From the NCBI GenBank assembly GCA_012522255.1, contig JAAYKT010000335.1, positions 1 to 5,081 of the forward strand: a DNA stretch of 5,081 nt, given 5' to 3'. Position 1 is the stretch's first letter. Each line of letters opens with the position of its first letter. The position numbers and the translations under genes were made by a program. Below are positions 1 to 5,081 of the stretch, in pieces. Below the pieces are notes generated by a model. The model did no database searches and was not told where the DNA came from. It saw only the letters and a list, made by a program, of their open reading frames with translations. The stretch comes from Clostridiales bacterium (lineage in GTDB: Bacteria > Bacillota > Clostridia > Lutisporales > Lutisporaceae).

Positions 1-3
1 CTT

Positions 4-20
4 CACGATCTCAGCCCCTT
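4..20 (-). promoter_or_regulatory. Possible ribosome-binding site and GTG start of the next gene
   Basis: On the minus strand AAGGGG (20-15) is followed after 8 bases by GTG (6-4) and then AAG, so a protein beginning Met-Lys may start here and run off the window. Only two codons are visible, so the product cannot be named. In related genomes a gene on the same strand commonly follows pnp. A weak TTGATG (58-53), 17 bases, TTAAAT (35-30) could be its promoter, each box matching at 4 of 6. Confidence 0.3.
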
Positions 21-53
21 AATCTTTATATTTAATAAATATTCATAAGGGGC
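14..53 (-). repeat. AT-rich hairpin with 8-bp GC-rich arms near the window edge
   Basis: GCCCCTTA (14-21) and TAAGGGGC (46-53) are perfect reverse complements. Between them ATATTTA (28-34) and TAAATAT (36-42) form an inner palindrome. On the minus strand no U-tract follows, so it is not a typical terminator. The 3' arm contains AAGGGG, which could be a ribosome-binding site. Confidence 0.55.
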
Positions 54-60
54 ATCAATT

Positions 61-85
61 AAAACAAGAAAAGCGGCATCGCCGC
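61..85 (-). terminator. Intrinsic terminator downstream of pnp
   Basis: On the minus strand GCGGC (85-81) pairs with GCCGC (77-73) around a 3-base loop and is followed directly by TTTTCTTGTTTT (72-61). It lies about 150 bases after the pnp stop and would end the operon transcript. Read on the plus strand, the same stem is followed by ATTAAATAATT with no T-run, so it should act in the minus direction only. Confidence 0.75.
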
Positions 86-144
86 ATTAAATAATTATCA
101 TATAGTTTTTAGAAGTCATTATTCTTGCAATAAACGCACACTCT

Positions 145-166
145 CAAAGCCTTCCATAAGGTTTTG
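145..166. repeat. Imperfect 9-bp inverted repeat in the pnp 3' region
   Basis: CAAAGCCTT (145-153) pairs with AAGGTTTTG (158-166) around CCAT. As plus-strand RNA it forms nine pairs with one G-U. As minus-strand RNA, the pnp messenger sense, the same position is an A-C mismatch. It abuts the 13-bp repeat. No U-rich tail follows on the minus strand. Confidence 0.4.
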
Positions 167-167
167 G

Positions 168-224
168 TTGTCATCCTAAACATTGCAAAGGGCTCAAGTT
201 TCTTCGTTTCTTTTAGGATGACAA
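168..224. repeat. Perfect 13-bp inverted repeat after pnp, resembling a decayed interspersed palindromic element
   Basis: TTGTCATCCTAAA (168-180) and TTTAGGATGACAA (212-224) are exact reverse complements separated by 31 bases. The structure begins 11 bases after the pnp stop. No U-tract follows on the minus strand, so it is not an intrinsic terminator. The ends and the inner CTTCGTTTCTTTTAGGATGACA (in two parts: CTTCGTTTC and TTTTAGGATGACA) resemble an interspersed repeat I know from many Clostridia and other phyla, with arms of the type GTCATCCTGAGCGAAGCGAA. In RNA it would form a long hairpin that could block 3' exonucleases. The pairing is seen directly; the family assignment is from memory. 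Confidence 0.7.
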
Positions 225-235
225 TTTGATGTTAA

Positions 236-2335
236 TTACTGATCTTCCTTCTTTTCCGCATCATCTTTCAGTGCGTCTCTCCTTGATAGGTTTATTCTTC
301 CTTGCTTGTCTATTTCTGTAACCTTTACCAGTATTTCATCACACACGCTTACTATATCCTCTACCTTTTCCACCCTCTTCTTATCCAATTTTGATATGTG
401 GACTAAACCTTCCTTGCCCGGTAATATTTCCACAAAAGCACCAAAATTCATTATTCTCACTACTTTGCCAAGGTAGATTTCTCCTTCTGTCACATCTTTC
501 GTCAATCCCTCAATAATACTGAGAGCTTTACGGCCGTTCGCCATATCTATAGCAGAAATATAAACCTTTCCATCATCTTCTATATCAATTTTAACACCGG
601 TTTCTGCAATTATTTTATTAATGGTTTTACCGCCGGGGCCGATTACATCTCTGATTTTTTCCGGGTCTATTCTTGTGGTAATGATTTTGGGTGCATAGGG
701 TGATAATTCTTCACGGGGTTTATTAATAACCGAATTCATCTTATCCAGTATAAAAAGACGTCCTTCCTTCGCCTGTTCCAAGGCGGATTGCAATATATCC
801 TTACCAATTCCCGCGATTTTAATATCCATTTGTATCGCCGTTATACCTGAGTCTGAACCGGCAACTTTAAAGTCCATATCTCCCAAAAAGTCTTCCATGC
901 CTTGAATGTCGGTTAATATTACAACATTATCTTCTTCTTTCATTAATCCCATGGCAATCCCGGCAATGGGTTTTTTTATGGGAACGCCGGCATCAAGCAA
1001 TGCCAATGTGCTGCCGCATACGGATGCTTGAGACGATGAGCCGTTTGAACTTAGCACTTCCGATACCAGTCTTATGGTATAAGGAAATTCATCTATGTCG
1101 GGTATCATTGGTTCAAGTGCTCTTTCAGCAAGTGCCCCATGACCTATTTCTCTTCTCCCCGGGCCCCTTAAGAACCTTGTTTCTCCAACACTGAAGGGAG
1201 GGAAATTGTAATGATGCATATATCTTTTGGATTCTTCAACACCCAAACCATCCAATACCTGTACGTCTCCCAAAGCACCAAGGGTTGCTACCGTCAATAC
1301 CTGGGTTTGGCCGCGTGTGAAGAGACCTGAGCCATGCACACGGGGCAGTAAGCTGACTTCGCAGGATATGGGCCTTATTTCATTAATTTTTCTGTCATCA
1401 GGTCTGATTCTTTCTTTTAAAATAAGATCCCTTACTTGTTCTTTCTTTATTTTATACAGTGTTTCTCCGATATCTTTTAAGTTATCAGGATAATCTTCAC
1501 CAAAATATTCCATTGTTTCTTCAGTGACTTTATCCATGTTTTCCAATCTTTCCTGCTTATCAACCGTCTTAATAGCTTTTAGCATTTTATCTGTTGCAAA
1601 CTCTTTAACTTTTCCTTCCAATTCTTCATTGGGTATGAGTATTTCAACTTCCATTTTTTCTTTTCCGACTTTTTCTACAATGCCTTCTATGAATTCAACA
1701 ATCTTTTTAATGTTATCGTGTGCAAACAAAATTGCCTCCAGCATAACATCTTCAGAGATTTCTTTCGCACCTGCCTCTACCATCATAACAGCTTCTTTTG
1801 TGCCCGATACCACTAAATGCAGATCGCTTGCTTCCCTTTGTTCTGCATTGGGGTTCAAAATAAATTCACCATCGATTAAACCCACTAAAACAGAAGCAGT
1901 AGGGCCTAAAAAGGGTATTTTTGAAATAGACAGTGCAATTGAAGAACCTAACATGGCTAAAATTTCCGGTGAATTGTCCTGGTCGACTGACATTATTGTC
2001 GCTATTACCTGTACATCGTTTCTGAATCCCTCCGGGAAAAGAGGCCTTATAGGCCTGTCAATCAATCTGGAAGATAATATGGCTTTTTCTGTTGGCCTGC
2101 CTTCCCTTTTAATAAATCCTCCGGGAATTTTGCCAACGGCATATAATCGTTCCTCATAATCGACGCTTAATGGGAAAAAGTCTATACCTTCTCTCGGGCT
2201 TTCAGAAACGCATGCTGTAACAATGACCGCAGTATCTCCGTATTTTAATAATGCAGATCCGTCTGCCAATTGAGCCAATTTACCTATTTCAACGGATAAT
2301 ATTCTACCGGCAAGTTCCATTTGAAATAAATCCAA
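236..2335 (-). CDS. pnp: Polyribonucleotide nucleotidyltransferase (PNPase)
   Basis: PNPase is a trimeric 3'-5' exoribonuclease that uses phosphate to release nucleoside diphosphates and can also add 3' tails. It is a main mRNA decay enzyme. The protein is 699 residues, the normal length. Domain order is standard. The first RNase PH domain is at about 5-145 (SVDYEERLYAVGKIPGGF at 57-74, RLIDRPIRPLFP at 90-101). An all-helical linker follows at about 240-310. The second RNase PH domain is at about 320-545, with GSGLFTRGQTQVL (335-347), the phosphate-site serines in SSNGSSSQASVCGS (429-442) and EDFLGDMDFK (481-490). D482, D488 and K490 there match the catalytic D486, D492 and K494 of the E. coli enzyme. 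The KH domain has its GPGG loop at 567-570, and the S1 domain covers about 618-687 (FGAFVEILPGKEGLVHIS at 631-648). It starts with TTG behind a strong ribosome-binding site. A terminator and a repeat-bearing gap separate it from rpsO. No residue essential for catalysis is missing. Confidence 0.98.
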   Translation of the reverse strand: MDLFQMELAGRILSVEIGKLAQLADGSALLKYGDTAVIVTACVSESPREGIDFFPLSVDYEERLYAVGKIPGGFIKREGRPTEKAILSSRLIDRPIRPLFPEGFRNDVQVIATIMSVDQDNSPEILAMLGSSIALSISKIPFLGPTASVLVGLIDGEFILNPNAEQREASDLHLVVSGTKEAVMMVEAGAKEISEDVMLEAILFAHDNIKKIVEFIEGIVEKVGKEKMEVEILIPNEELEGKVKEFATDKMLKAIKTVDKQERLENMDKVTEETMEYFGEDYPDNLKDIGETLYKIKKEQVRDLILKERIRPDDRKINEIRPISCEVSLLPRVHGSGLFTRGQTQVLTVATLGALGDVQVLDGLGVEESKRYMHHYNFPPFSVGETRFLRGPGRREIGHGALAERALEPMIPDIDEFPYTIRLVSEVLSSNGSSSQASVCGSTLALLDAGVPIKKPIAGIAMGLMKEEDNVVILTDIQGMEDFLGDMDFKVAGSDSGITAIQMDIKIAGIGKDILQSALEQAKEGRLFILDKMNSVINKPREELSPYAPKIITTRIDPEKIRDVIGPGGKTINKIIAETGVKIDIEDDGKVYISAIDMANGRKALSIIEGLTKDVTEGEIYLGKVVRIMNFGAFVEILPGKEGLVHISKLDKKRVEKVEDIVSVCDEILVKVTEIDKQGRINLSRRDALKDDAEKKEDQ

Positions 2336-2348
2336 AAAACTACCTCCT
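2333..2348 (-). promoter_or_regulatory. pnp ribosome-binding site and TTG start
   Basis: AGGAGGT (2348-2342) puts its AGGAGG core 7 bases before TTG (2335-2333). The next in-frame ATG (2320-2318) would be 22 bases from the core, too far to use it. The TTG start also supplies the MDLFQMELAGR beginning expected of PNPase, so TTG is chosen. Confidence 0.85.
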
Positions 2349-2392
2349 AACGTATAAATTTTTTTCTGTAAGTTTATTATTGCTGTTTAATG

Positions 2393-2418
2393 TCTAAATA
2401 TTAGATGATCTTAGATGA
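2393..2418 (-). repeat. Short tandem and inverted repeat in the rpsO-pnp gap
   Basis: On the plus strand TTAGATGA occurs twice, at 2401-2408 and 2411-2418, exactly one helical turn (10 bases) apart. The first copy also forms a perfect 5-bp inverted repeat with TCTAA at 2393-2397 (spacer ATA). On the pnp messenger this can form a small A-U-rich hairpin with either copy. It could be an operator, a processing site or chance in AT-rich DNA. The sequence alone does not decide. Confidence 0.4.
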
Positions 2419-2433
2419 GACTATAAGAAAAGT

Positions 2434-2463
2434 ATAAAACAATGAGCGGATTAACCGCCCATT
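2434..2463 (-). terminator. Intrinsic terminator after rpsO
   Basis: A 9-bp stem starts at the last base of the rpsO stop codon: AAUGGGCGG (2463-2455) pairs with CCGCUCAUU (2449-2441) with one G-U pair, around a UUAAU loop. It is followed by GUUUUAU, an interrupted U-tract. Because the tract is broken by G and A, termination is probably partial. That would let a fraction of transcripts continue into pnp and limit PNPase relative to S15. Confidence 0.7.
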
Positions 2464-2732
2464 TATCTTCTTATTCCAAGCTTACCAATTATAGTCCTAT
2501 ACCTTTCGATATCCTTGGTCATTAGATAGTTCAGTAAGCCTCTTCTTTGTCCAACCATTTTTAAAAGCCCTCGACGTGAATGATGATCCTTTTTATTTAT
2601 CTTAAGGTGTTCGTTCAACGTGTTGATTCTTTCGGTAAGAAGTGCAATTTGAACCTCCGGTGAACCGGTATCTCCTTCTTTTAACTGATATTTGTTTATA
2701 ATCTCCAGTTTATGTTCCTTTGTTAATGCCAT
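2463..2732 (-). CDS. rpsO: 30S ribosomal protein S15
   Basis: S15 is a primary binding protein of the 30S subunit. It binds the helix 20-21-22 junction of the 16S rRNA central domain and forms an intersubunit bridge. The protein is 89 residues including Met, the standard length. The family signature is complete: GDTGSPEVQIALLTERI (20-36), LNEHLKINKKDHHSRRGLL (39-57), MVGQRRGLLNYL (59-70) and the basic tail GKLGIRR. The rRNA-contacting residues of the family, H42, D49 and S52, are present. The ATG start has a perfect ribosome-binding site. The gene has its own promoter upstream and a hairpin terminator beginning within its stop codon, and it is followed by pnp, the same rpsO-pnp pairing found in many bacteria including Escherichia coli. 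Nothing in the protein is unusual. Confidence 0.98.
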   Translation of the reverse strand: MALTKEHKLEIINKYQLKEGDTGSPEVQIALLTERINTLNEHLKINKKDHHSRRGLLKMVGQRRGLLNYLMTKDIERYRTIIGKLGIRR

Positions 2733-2735
2733 GGT

Positions 2736-2805
2736 TTCACCTCCTATTTTATTACCCGCAAGCTAAGCTAAACGTTGGTGAATCGTTATACCTAGCAAAC
2801 GGCTT
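2736..2805 (-). promoter_or_regulatory. Structured rpsO leader with possible pseudoknot onto the ribosome-binding site (candidate S15 autoregulatory RNA)
   Basis: Three short helices stack on the minus-strand RNA: AAGC/GCUU (2805-2802 with 2763-2760), GCUA/UAGC (2796-2793 with 2770-2767) and AACG/CGUU (2787-2784 with 2774-2771). The 9-base loop contains UUCACC (2782-2777). This is the exact complement of GGUGAA (2741-2736), the 3' half of the Shine-Dalgarno region AGGAGGUGA. A tandem TAGCT duplication (2770-2761) also allows a second fold, in which CCGU (2802-2799) pairs with GCGG (2759-2756) and GCUA pairs with UAGC at 2765-2762. That fold has a G-U pair next to a G-C pair, the kind of site S15 reads in 16S rRNA. 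The base pairing is seen directly. Binding by S15 is inferred from the habit of rpsO leaders in many bacteria. Confidence 0.55.
2737..2745 (-). promoter_or_regulatory. rpsO ribosome-binding site
   Basis: AGGAGGTGA matches the anti-Shine-Dalgarno end of 16S rRNA without a mismatch, and the AGGAGG core lies 7 bases before the ATG at 2732-2730. It is among the strongest sites in the window, as expected for a ribosomal protein. Its 3' half is also the partner of the upstream hairpin loop. Confidence 0.9.
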
Positions 2806-2820
2806 TCTTTTAACAATAAA

Positions 2821-2849
2821 ATTCTAACATAGCTTTTGCAATGTGTAAA
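2821..2849 (-). promoter_or_regulatory. Sigma-A-type promoter for rpsO
   Basis: On the minus strand TTTACA (2849-2844) and TAGAAT (2826-2821) each match the -35 and -10 consensus at 5 of 6 bases. They are separated by exactly 17 bases. A TG at 2829-2828, one base before the -10, makes it an extended -10. Transcription should start near G2814, giving a leader of about 82 bases before the rpsO ATG. The promoter sits in the ribF-rpsO gap just after the ribF stop, so rpsO can be expressed independently of the upstream genes. No terminator is seen between ribF and rpsO, so read-through from the operon is also likely. Confidence 0.75.
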
Positions 2850-2852
2850 GTG

Positions 2853-3770
2853 TTATGGATAAAATGATAGCCTATCTTTAATGTCTCGGTTAATTTGTTC
2901 TTTAAGTTCTTTGGCACAATTAAAGGTTATTTCCTCTCTGCGCCATTTTAAAAATATAATTTCTATTTCACTATTATATATAGTATCTTCAAAATTAAAA
3001 ATATGAGTCTCTATGCTTATTTTATCACCATTAAAAGTTGGATTACAACCTATATTTGTCACACTGCCATAAACCGAGCCATTACAAACAGTATTTGTAA
3101 AATATACTCCGGTTTTTGGCATAACAATGTTTTTGCTTATTTCTACATTTGCGGTTCTTATTCCCAATTTGCTTCCTCTTTTGCTGCCATGTATTACTGT
3201 ACCTGTTATACTGAAGTATCTGCCCAAATTTTCTCTTGCTTTTTCCATTTCCCCTGATTTAATAAGCTCCCTGATTAAACTACTGGAAACAATTTTATCC
3301 ATAATGATAACGGGCTTTACTTCTATAACTGAAAATCCATGTTTATACCCGAGGGATTTTAAGGTTTCTATATCGCCTTCACGGTTTTTCCCAAATCTAA
3401 AATTATATCCGGCTACTATACATTTGACTTTAAAGTTTTTTATTAAAATTTCTTCTACAAAGTTTTGCGCATTTATACCTTTTATTTTTAAAAAATCTTC
3501 AAGATAGATGCTGTCCAATCCGGTTTGTTCGAAAATTCTCATTCTTGACTTCTCTGTTGTAATCAATTCCGGCAAAACTCCGGGAATAATTGCTTTTTTG
3601 GGGTGCCTATTAAATGTATAAACCATGCTTTTGCAGTTTAATTCCTCGGATTTCTTTATAGTTATTTCAATTAATTTTTTATGTCCTATATGTACACCGT
3701 CAAAACTTCCCATGGTGATACAGTAAGGTGCGGTATTTTTCGCTTCCGTATAAGTCCTATAAACCAACAT
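2853..3770 (-). CDS. ribF: Bifunctional riboflavin kinase / FAD synthetase
   Basis: This enzyme phosphorylates riboflavin to FMN and then adenylylates FMN to FAD in the cytoplasm. It is 305 residues, close to the family norm of about 310. The N-terminal FAD synthetase (nucleotidyltransferase) domain has GSFDGVHIGHKKLI (21-34, the HxGH-type ATP site), YTFNRHP (51-57), GYNFRFGKNREGD (121-133) and VSSSLIRELI (161-170). The C-terminal riboflavin kinase domain starts near 185 and has GTVIHGSKRG (190-199), LGIRTANV (202-209), PKTGVYF (218-224), TNIGCNPTF (238-246), the catalytic-type glutamate E254 in ETHIFNF, and IIFLKWRREE (271-280). The usual GFPTAN kinase motif reads GIRTAN here. The metal-binding threonine and asparagine are kept (T206, N208), but proline is replaced by arginine. 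ATG (3770-3768) is preceded at 7 bases by AAAGGAG (3784-3778). The rpsO promoter begins 3 bases after the stop codon. Confidence 0.96.
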   Translation of the reverse strand: MLVYRTYTEAKNTAPYCITMGSFDGVHIGHKKLIEITIKKSEELNCKSMVYTFNRHPKKAIIPGVLPELITTEKSRMRIFEQTGLDSIYLEDFLKIKGINAQNFVEEILIKNFKVKCIVAGYNFRFGKNREGDIETLKSLGYKHGFSVIEVKPVIIMDKIVSSSLIRELIKSGEMEKARENLGRYFSITGTVIHGSKRGSKLGIRTANVEISKNIVMPKTGVYFTNTVCNGSVYGSVTNIGCNPTFNGDKISIETHIFNFEDTIYNSEIEIIFLKWRREEITFNCAKELKEQINRDIKDRLSFYP

Positions 3771-3786
3771 AATATTGCTCCTTTTG

Positions 3787-4692
3787 TTAAACGAACAGGG
3801 TTTTTATTTTTATGTAATCCCTTTTCTTCGCCTCGTCATAACCGGCTTCCCCTATTCCGATAAACTGTTCATCAACATATAGTCTGAGGTTATTTCCGTG
3901 TTCATATTTTTTTTCGTTTACATCATTGTCGTATAATGTGTTTCCATTTAAAGCGCGCTTTTTTGCTGTGTCTTTTACTTCTATTTTTTTATATCCTTCA
4001 AAAACATAGTCCAAACTTTTCAATGCATTTTCAATACTATTATTTTGAGCTGTTAGGCTTATTTCTTCTAACGTCAAAGATTCATCTATTTTAAAGGGAT
4101 AAGATTCAAGTCTGACAAGTTGTGACATATGGGCACCATACCCCGATATTATTCCTATATCATTGCATAAGGTTCTGACATAAGTCCCCTTGGAACAAAA
4201 AATATCAAGTATAAACTCTTTATTGTTTAATTTATCAATAATTACGATATCAAAGATTTCAATTTCTCTATTTTTAACTAAGGGTTGCTTCCCCTCATAG
4301 GCATATTGGTAAAGCCTCTTACCTTCATGCTTAATTGCCGAGTATAAAGGTGGGGTTTGTTGTATCTTACCGATAAACTGCTGTATTATATTTTGCAAAT
4401 CTTCGACTTTGACATCTGAAACATACTTTTCACTTAAAATTTTACCGTATCTGTCTTGTGTATCGGTAGCTGTCCCGAATTTAATGTTGGCTCTGTATGC
4501 TTTTTTACCGTCTATTATGTATTGCACTGCTTTCGTTGCTTTTCCCACGCATATAGGCAATACGCCGGCTGCCTCCGGGTCTAATGTACCCGTATGGCCG
4601 ACTTTTTTAATACAGACGGTTTTGCGTACAAAAGCAACTACATCATGTGATGTCATACCGGGTGGTTTTAATATATTCAAAAAACCGTTCAC
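3787..4692 (-). CDS. truB: tRNA pseudouridine(55) synthase TruB
   Basis: This enzyme isomerises uridine 55 in the T-loop of almost all elongator tRNAs to pseudouridine, and helps tRNA folding. The protein is 301 residues, the usual length for bacterial TruB. The N-terminal motif GFLNILKPPGMTSHDVV (3-19) is followed by GHTGTLDPEAAGVLP (32-46), which contains the catalytic aspartate D38. Next come the conserved Y66, FGTATDTQDRYGKI (72-85), QTPPLYSAIKHEGKRLYQYA (112-131), the substrate-fold motif SKGTYVRTLCNDIG (167-180) and GAHMSQLVRLESYPF (186-200). The last 65 or so residues look like the PUA-type C-terminal RNA-binding domain (GIGEAGYDE near 279-287). The start is GTG with a Shine-Dalgarno at good spacing. 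The gene sits between nrnA (4-base overlap) and ribF (16-base gap) and is very probably in one transcript with them. All catalytic motifs are intact. Confidence 0.97.
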   Translation of the reverse strand: MNGFLNILKPPGMTSHDVVAFVRKTVCIKKVGHTGTLDPEAAGVLPICVGKATKAVQYIIDGKKAYRANIKFGTATDTQDRYGKILSEKYVSDVKVEDLQNIIQQFIGKIQQTPPLYSAIKHEGKRLYQYAYEGKQPLVKNREIEIFDIVIIDKLNNKEFILDIFCSKGTYVRTLCNDIGIISGYGAHMSQLVRLESYPFKIDESLTLEEISLTAQNNSIENALKSLDYVFEGYKKIEVKDTAKKRALNGNTLYDNDVNEKKYEHGNNLRLYVDEQFIGIGEAGYDEAKKRDYIKIKTLFV

Positions 4693-5081
4693 TTTTTATC
4701 CACCCTGAACAATTCAAAAGCTTTATCCAAAACTGTTCTTTTTACAGTACTTATATCACCGGGCATAGTTGCTCCTGCTGCACTTTTATGACCACCGCCA
4801 CCGAATTCTCCCGCAAAAACATTTACATCTATATTATTTTTGGACCGCAGGCTGACTTTTACCTTATCTTCTGTGCTCTCTTTAAAAAGAAGAGCCAGTT
4901 CTACAGATTGGATATCCCGTCCAAAGTTTATTATGCCTTCGGTATCTTCATCTTTTGCACCGGTTTTTATAAAATCATCTTCGGTCAGCACCATACTTGA
5001 AACCTTGTCATCACAGTAAAACTCCATATTGTTAATAGCGCGGGCAACAAGTTTGATTTTTTCTATTGAATTATTCTGATA
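4689..5081 (-). CDS. nrnA: NrnA-type DHH/DHHA1 oligoribonuclease and pAp phosphatase, C-terminal part (5' end outside window)
   Basis: The reading frame is open to the window edge, and 130 residues plus a TGA stop are visible. The family is about 320 residues long, so roughly the last 40 percent is here. The N-terminal DHH domain with its metal-binding aspartates lies outside the window. Visible are the linker typical of NrnA (SSMVLTEDDFIKTGAKDEDT, then EGIINFGRDI, visible residues 28-57) and the DHHA1 substrate-binding domain with its glycine-rich signature GGGGHKSAAGA at visible residues 94-104. NrnA enzymes hydrolyse 2-5 nt RNA fragments to mononucleotides and dephosphorylate pAp in the cytoplasm, finishing the decay begun by exonucleases such as PNPase. 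The gene overlaps truB by four bases, so the two are probably cotranscribed and translationally coupled. An internal ATG at 5027 is not the start, because family-like sequence continues upstream of it (IEKIKLVARAINN). Another DHH-family phosphoesterase is the only real alternative. Confidence 0.93.
   Translation of the reverse strand, partial: YQNNSIEKIKLVARAINNMEFYCDDKVSSMVLTEDDFIKTGAKDEDTEGIINFGRDIQSVELALLFKESTEDKVKVSLRSKNNIDVNVFAGEFGGGGHKSAAGATMPGDISTVKRTVLDKAFELFRVDKK
4690..4706 (-). promoter_or_regulatory. truB ribosome-binding site and overlapping GTG start
   Basis: On the minus strand AGGGTGG (4706-4700) lies 7 bases before GTG (4692-4690). The GTG shares bases with the nrnA TGA stop (4691-4689), giving a GTGA overlap. 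This fixes the truB start: the first residues, MNGFLNILKPPGMTS, are exactly where TruB proteins begin. The overlap suggests that ribosomes finishing nrnA re-initiate on truB. Confidence 0.8.

Noticed and set aside
61..85. A bidirectional role for the terminator
   Set aside because: On the plus strand the stem is followed by ATTAAATAATT without a T-run, and no plus-strand gene ends there.
1524..2159. A 211-codon open frame on the plus strand
   Set aside because: It lies wholly antisense to the conserved pnp coding sequence, encodes a serine- and isoleucine-rich protein without recognisable motifs, and is the expected shadow of an AT-rich gene on the other strand.
2318..2320. ATG as an alternative start for pnp
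   Set aside because: It is 22 bases from the AGGAGG core, while TTG at 2335 is 7 bases from it and gives the expected N-terminus.
2360..2440. Possible pnp promoters, for example TAATAT with TTATAG 17 bases upstream, or TAGACA with TAAACT
   Set aside because: The first has a -35 matching only 2 of 6 bases. The second has a spacer of only 14 bases. Neither is better than chance in AT-rich DNA.
3003..3507. Two overlapping plus-strand open frames (84 and 126 codons)
   Set aside because: They are antisense to ribF, whose motifs are intact. Their composition is low-complexity, rich in F, I, S and Y, and no family signature is visible.
4409..5000. Plus-strand open frames of 99 and 117 codons opposite truB and nrnA
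   Set aside because: They are antisense to well-supported genes, with no domain motifs.
1..5081. A mobile element, CRISPR array, defence system, tRNA or rRNA
   Set aside because: I looked for transposase-like frames, regularly spaced repeats and RNA-gene motifs and found none. The coding region is a conserved housekeeping cluster. The short inverted repeats after pnp contain no gene.

Overview
This window is a conserved translation and RNA-turnover cluster read entirely from the minus strand. In order of transcription it holds nrnA (3' part only), truB, ribF, rpsO and pnp, followed by about 235 bases of structured non-coding DNA. The gene order, AT-rich sequence, strong AGGAGG-type ribosome-binding sites, GTG and TTG starts, and the sequence style of PNPase (SVDYEERLYAVGKIPGGF) and NrnA point to a Firmicute, most likely of the class Clostridia. 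In that group this block normally continues upstream into nusA-infB-rbfA. I cannot name the species.

Layout from right to left. Positions 5081-4689 hold the end of nrnA, a DHH/DHHA1 nano-RNase and pAp phosphatase. Its stop overlaps the GTG start of truB (4692-3787, tRNA pseudouridine-55 synthase) by four bases. ribF (3770-2853, bifunctional FMN/FAD synthase) follows after 16 bases with its own ribosome-binding site. A 120-base gap then carries a good sigma-A-type promoter and a folded leader for rpsO (2732-2463, ribosomal protein S15). A hairpin terminator lies directly after rpsO. A 127-base gap with short repeats leads to pnp (2335-236, polynucleotide phosphorylase), which starts with TTG.

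The bases after pnp hold, in the direction of transcription, a 13-bp inverted repeat that looks like a decayed interspersed element, a second imperfect hairpin, an intrinsic terminator with a GCGGC/GCCGC stem, and an AT-rich hairpin. The last hairpin ends in a possible Shine-Dalgarno sequence just before a possible GTG start at the window edge.

The genes fit one theme. TruB modifies tRNA and S15 builds the 30S subunit. PNPase degrades RNA to short products, and NrnA finishes the shortest of them. RibF supplies flavin cofactors and is a usual member of this neighbourhood. The proteins are ordinary housekeeping types and I see no new protein system. The most interesting signal is in the RNA. 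In the rpsO leader, a hairpin loop (UUCACC) is exactly complementary to the GGUGAA of the rpsO ribosome-binding site. This suggests a pseudoknot through which S15 could control its own translation.
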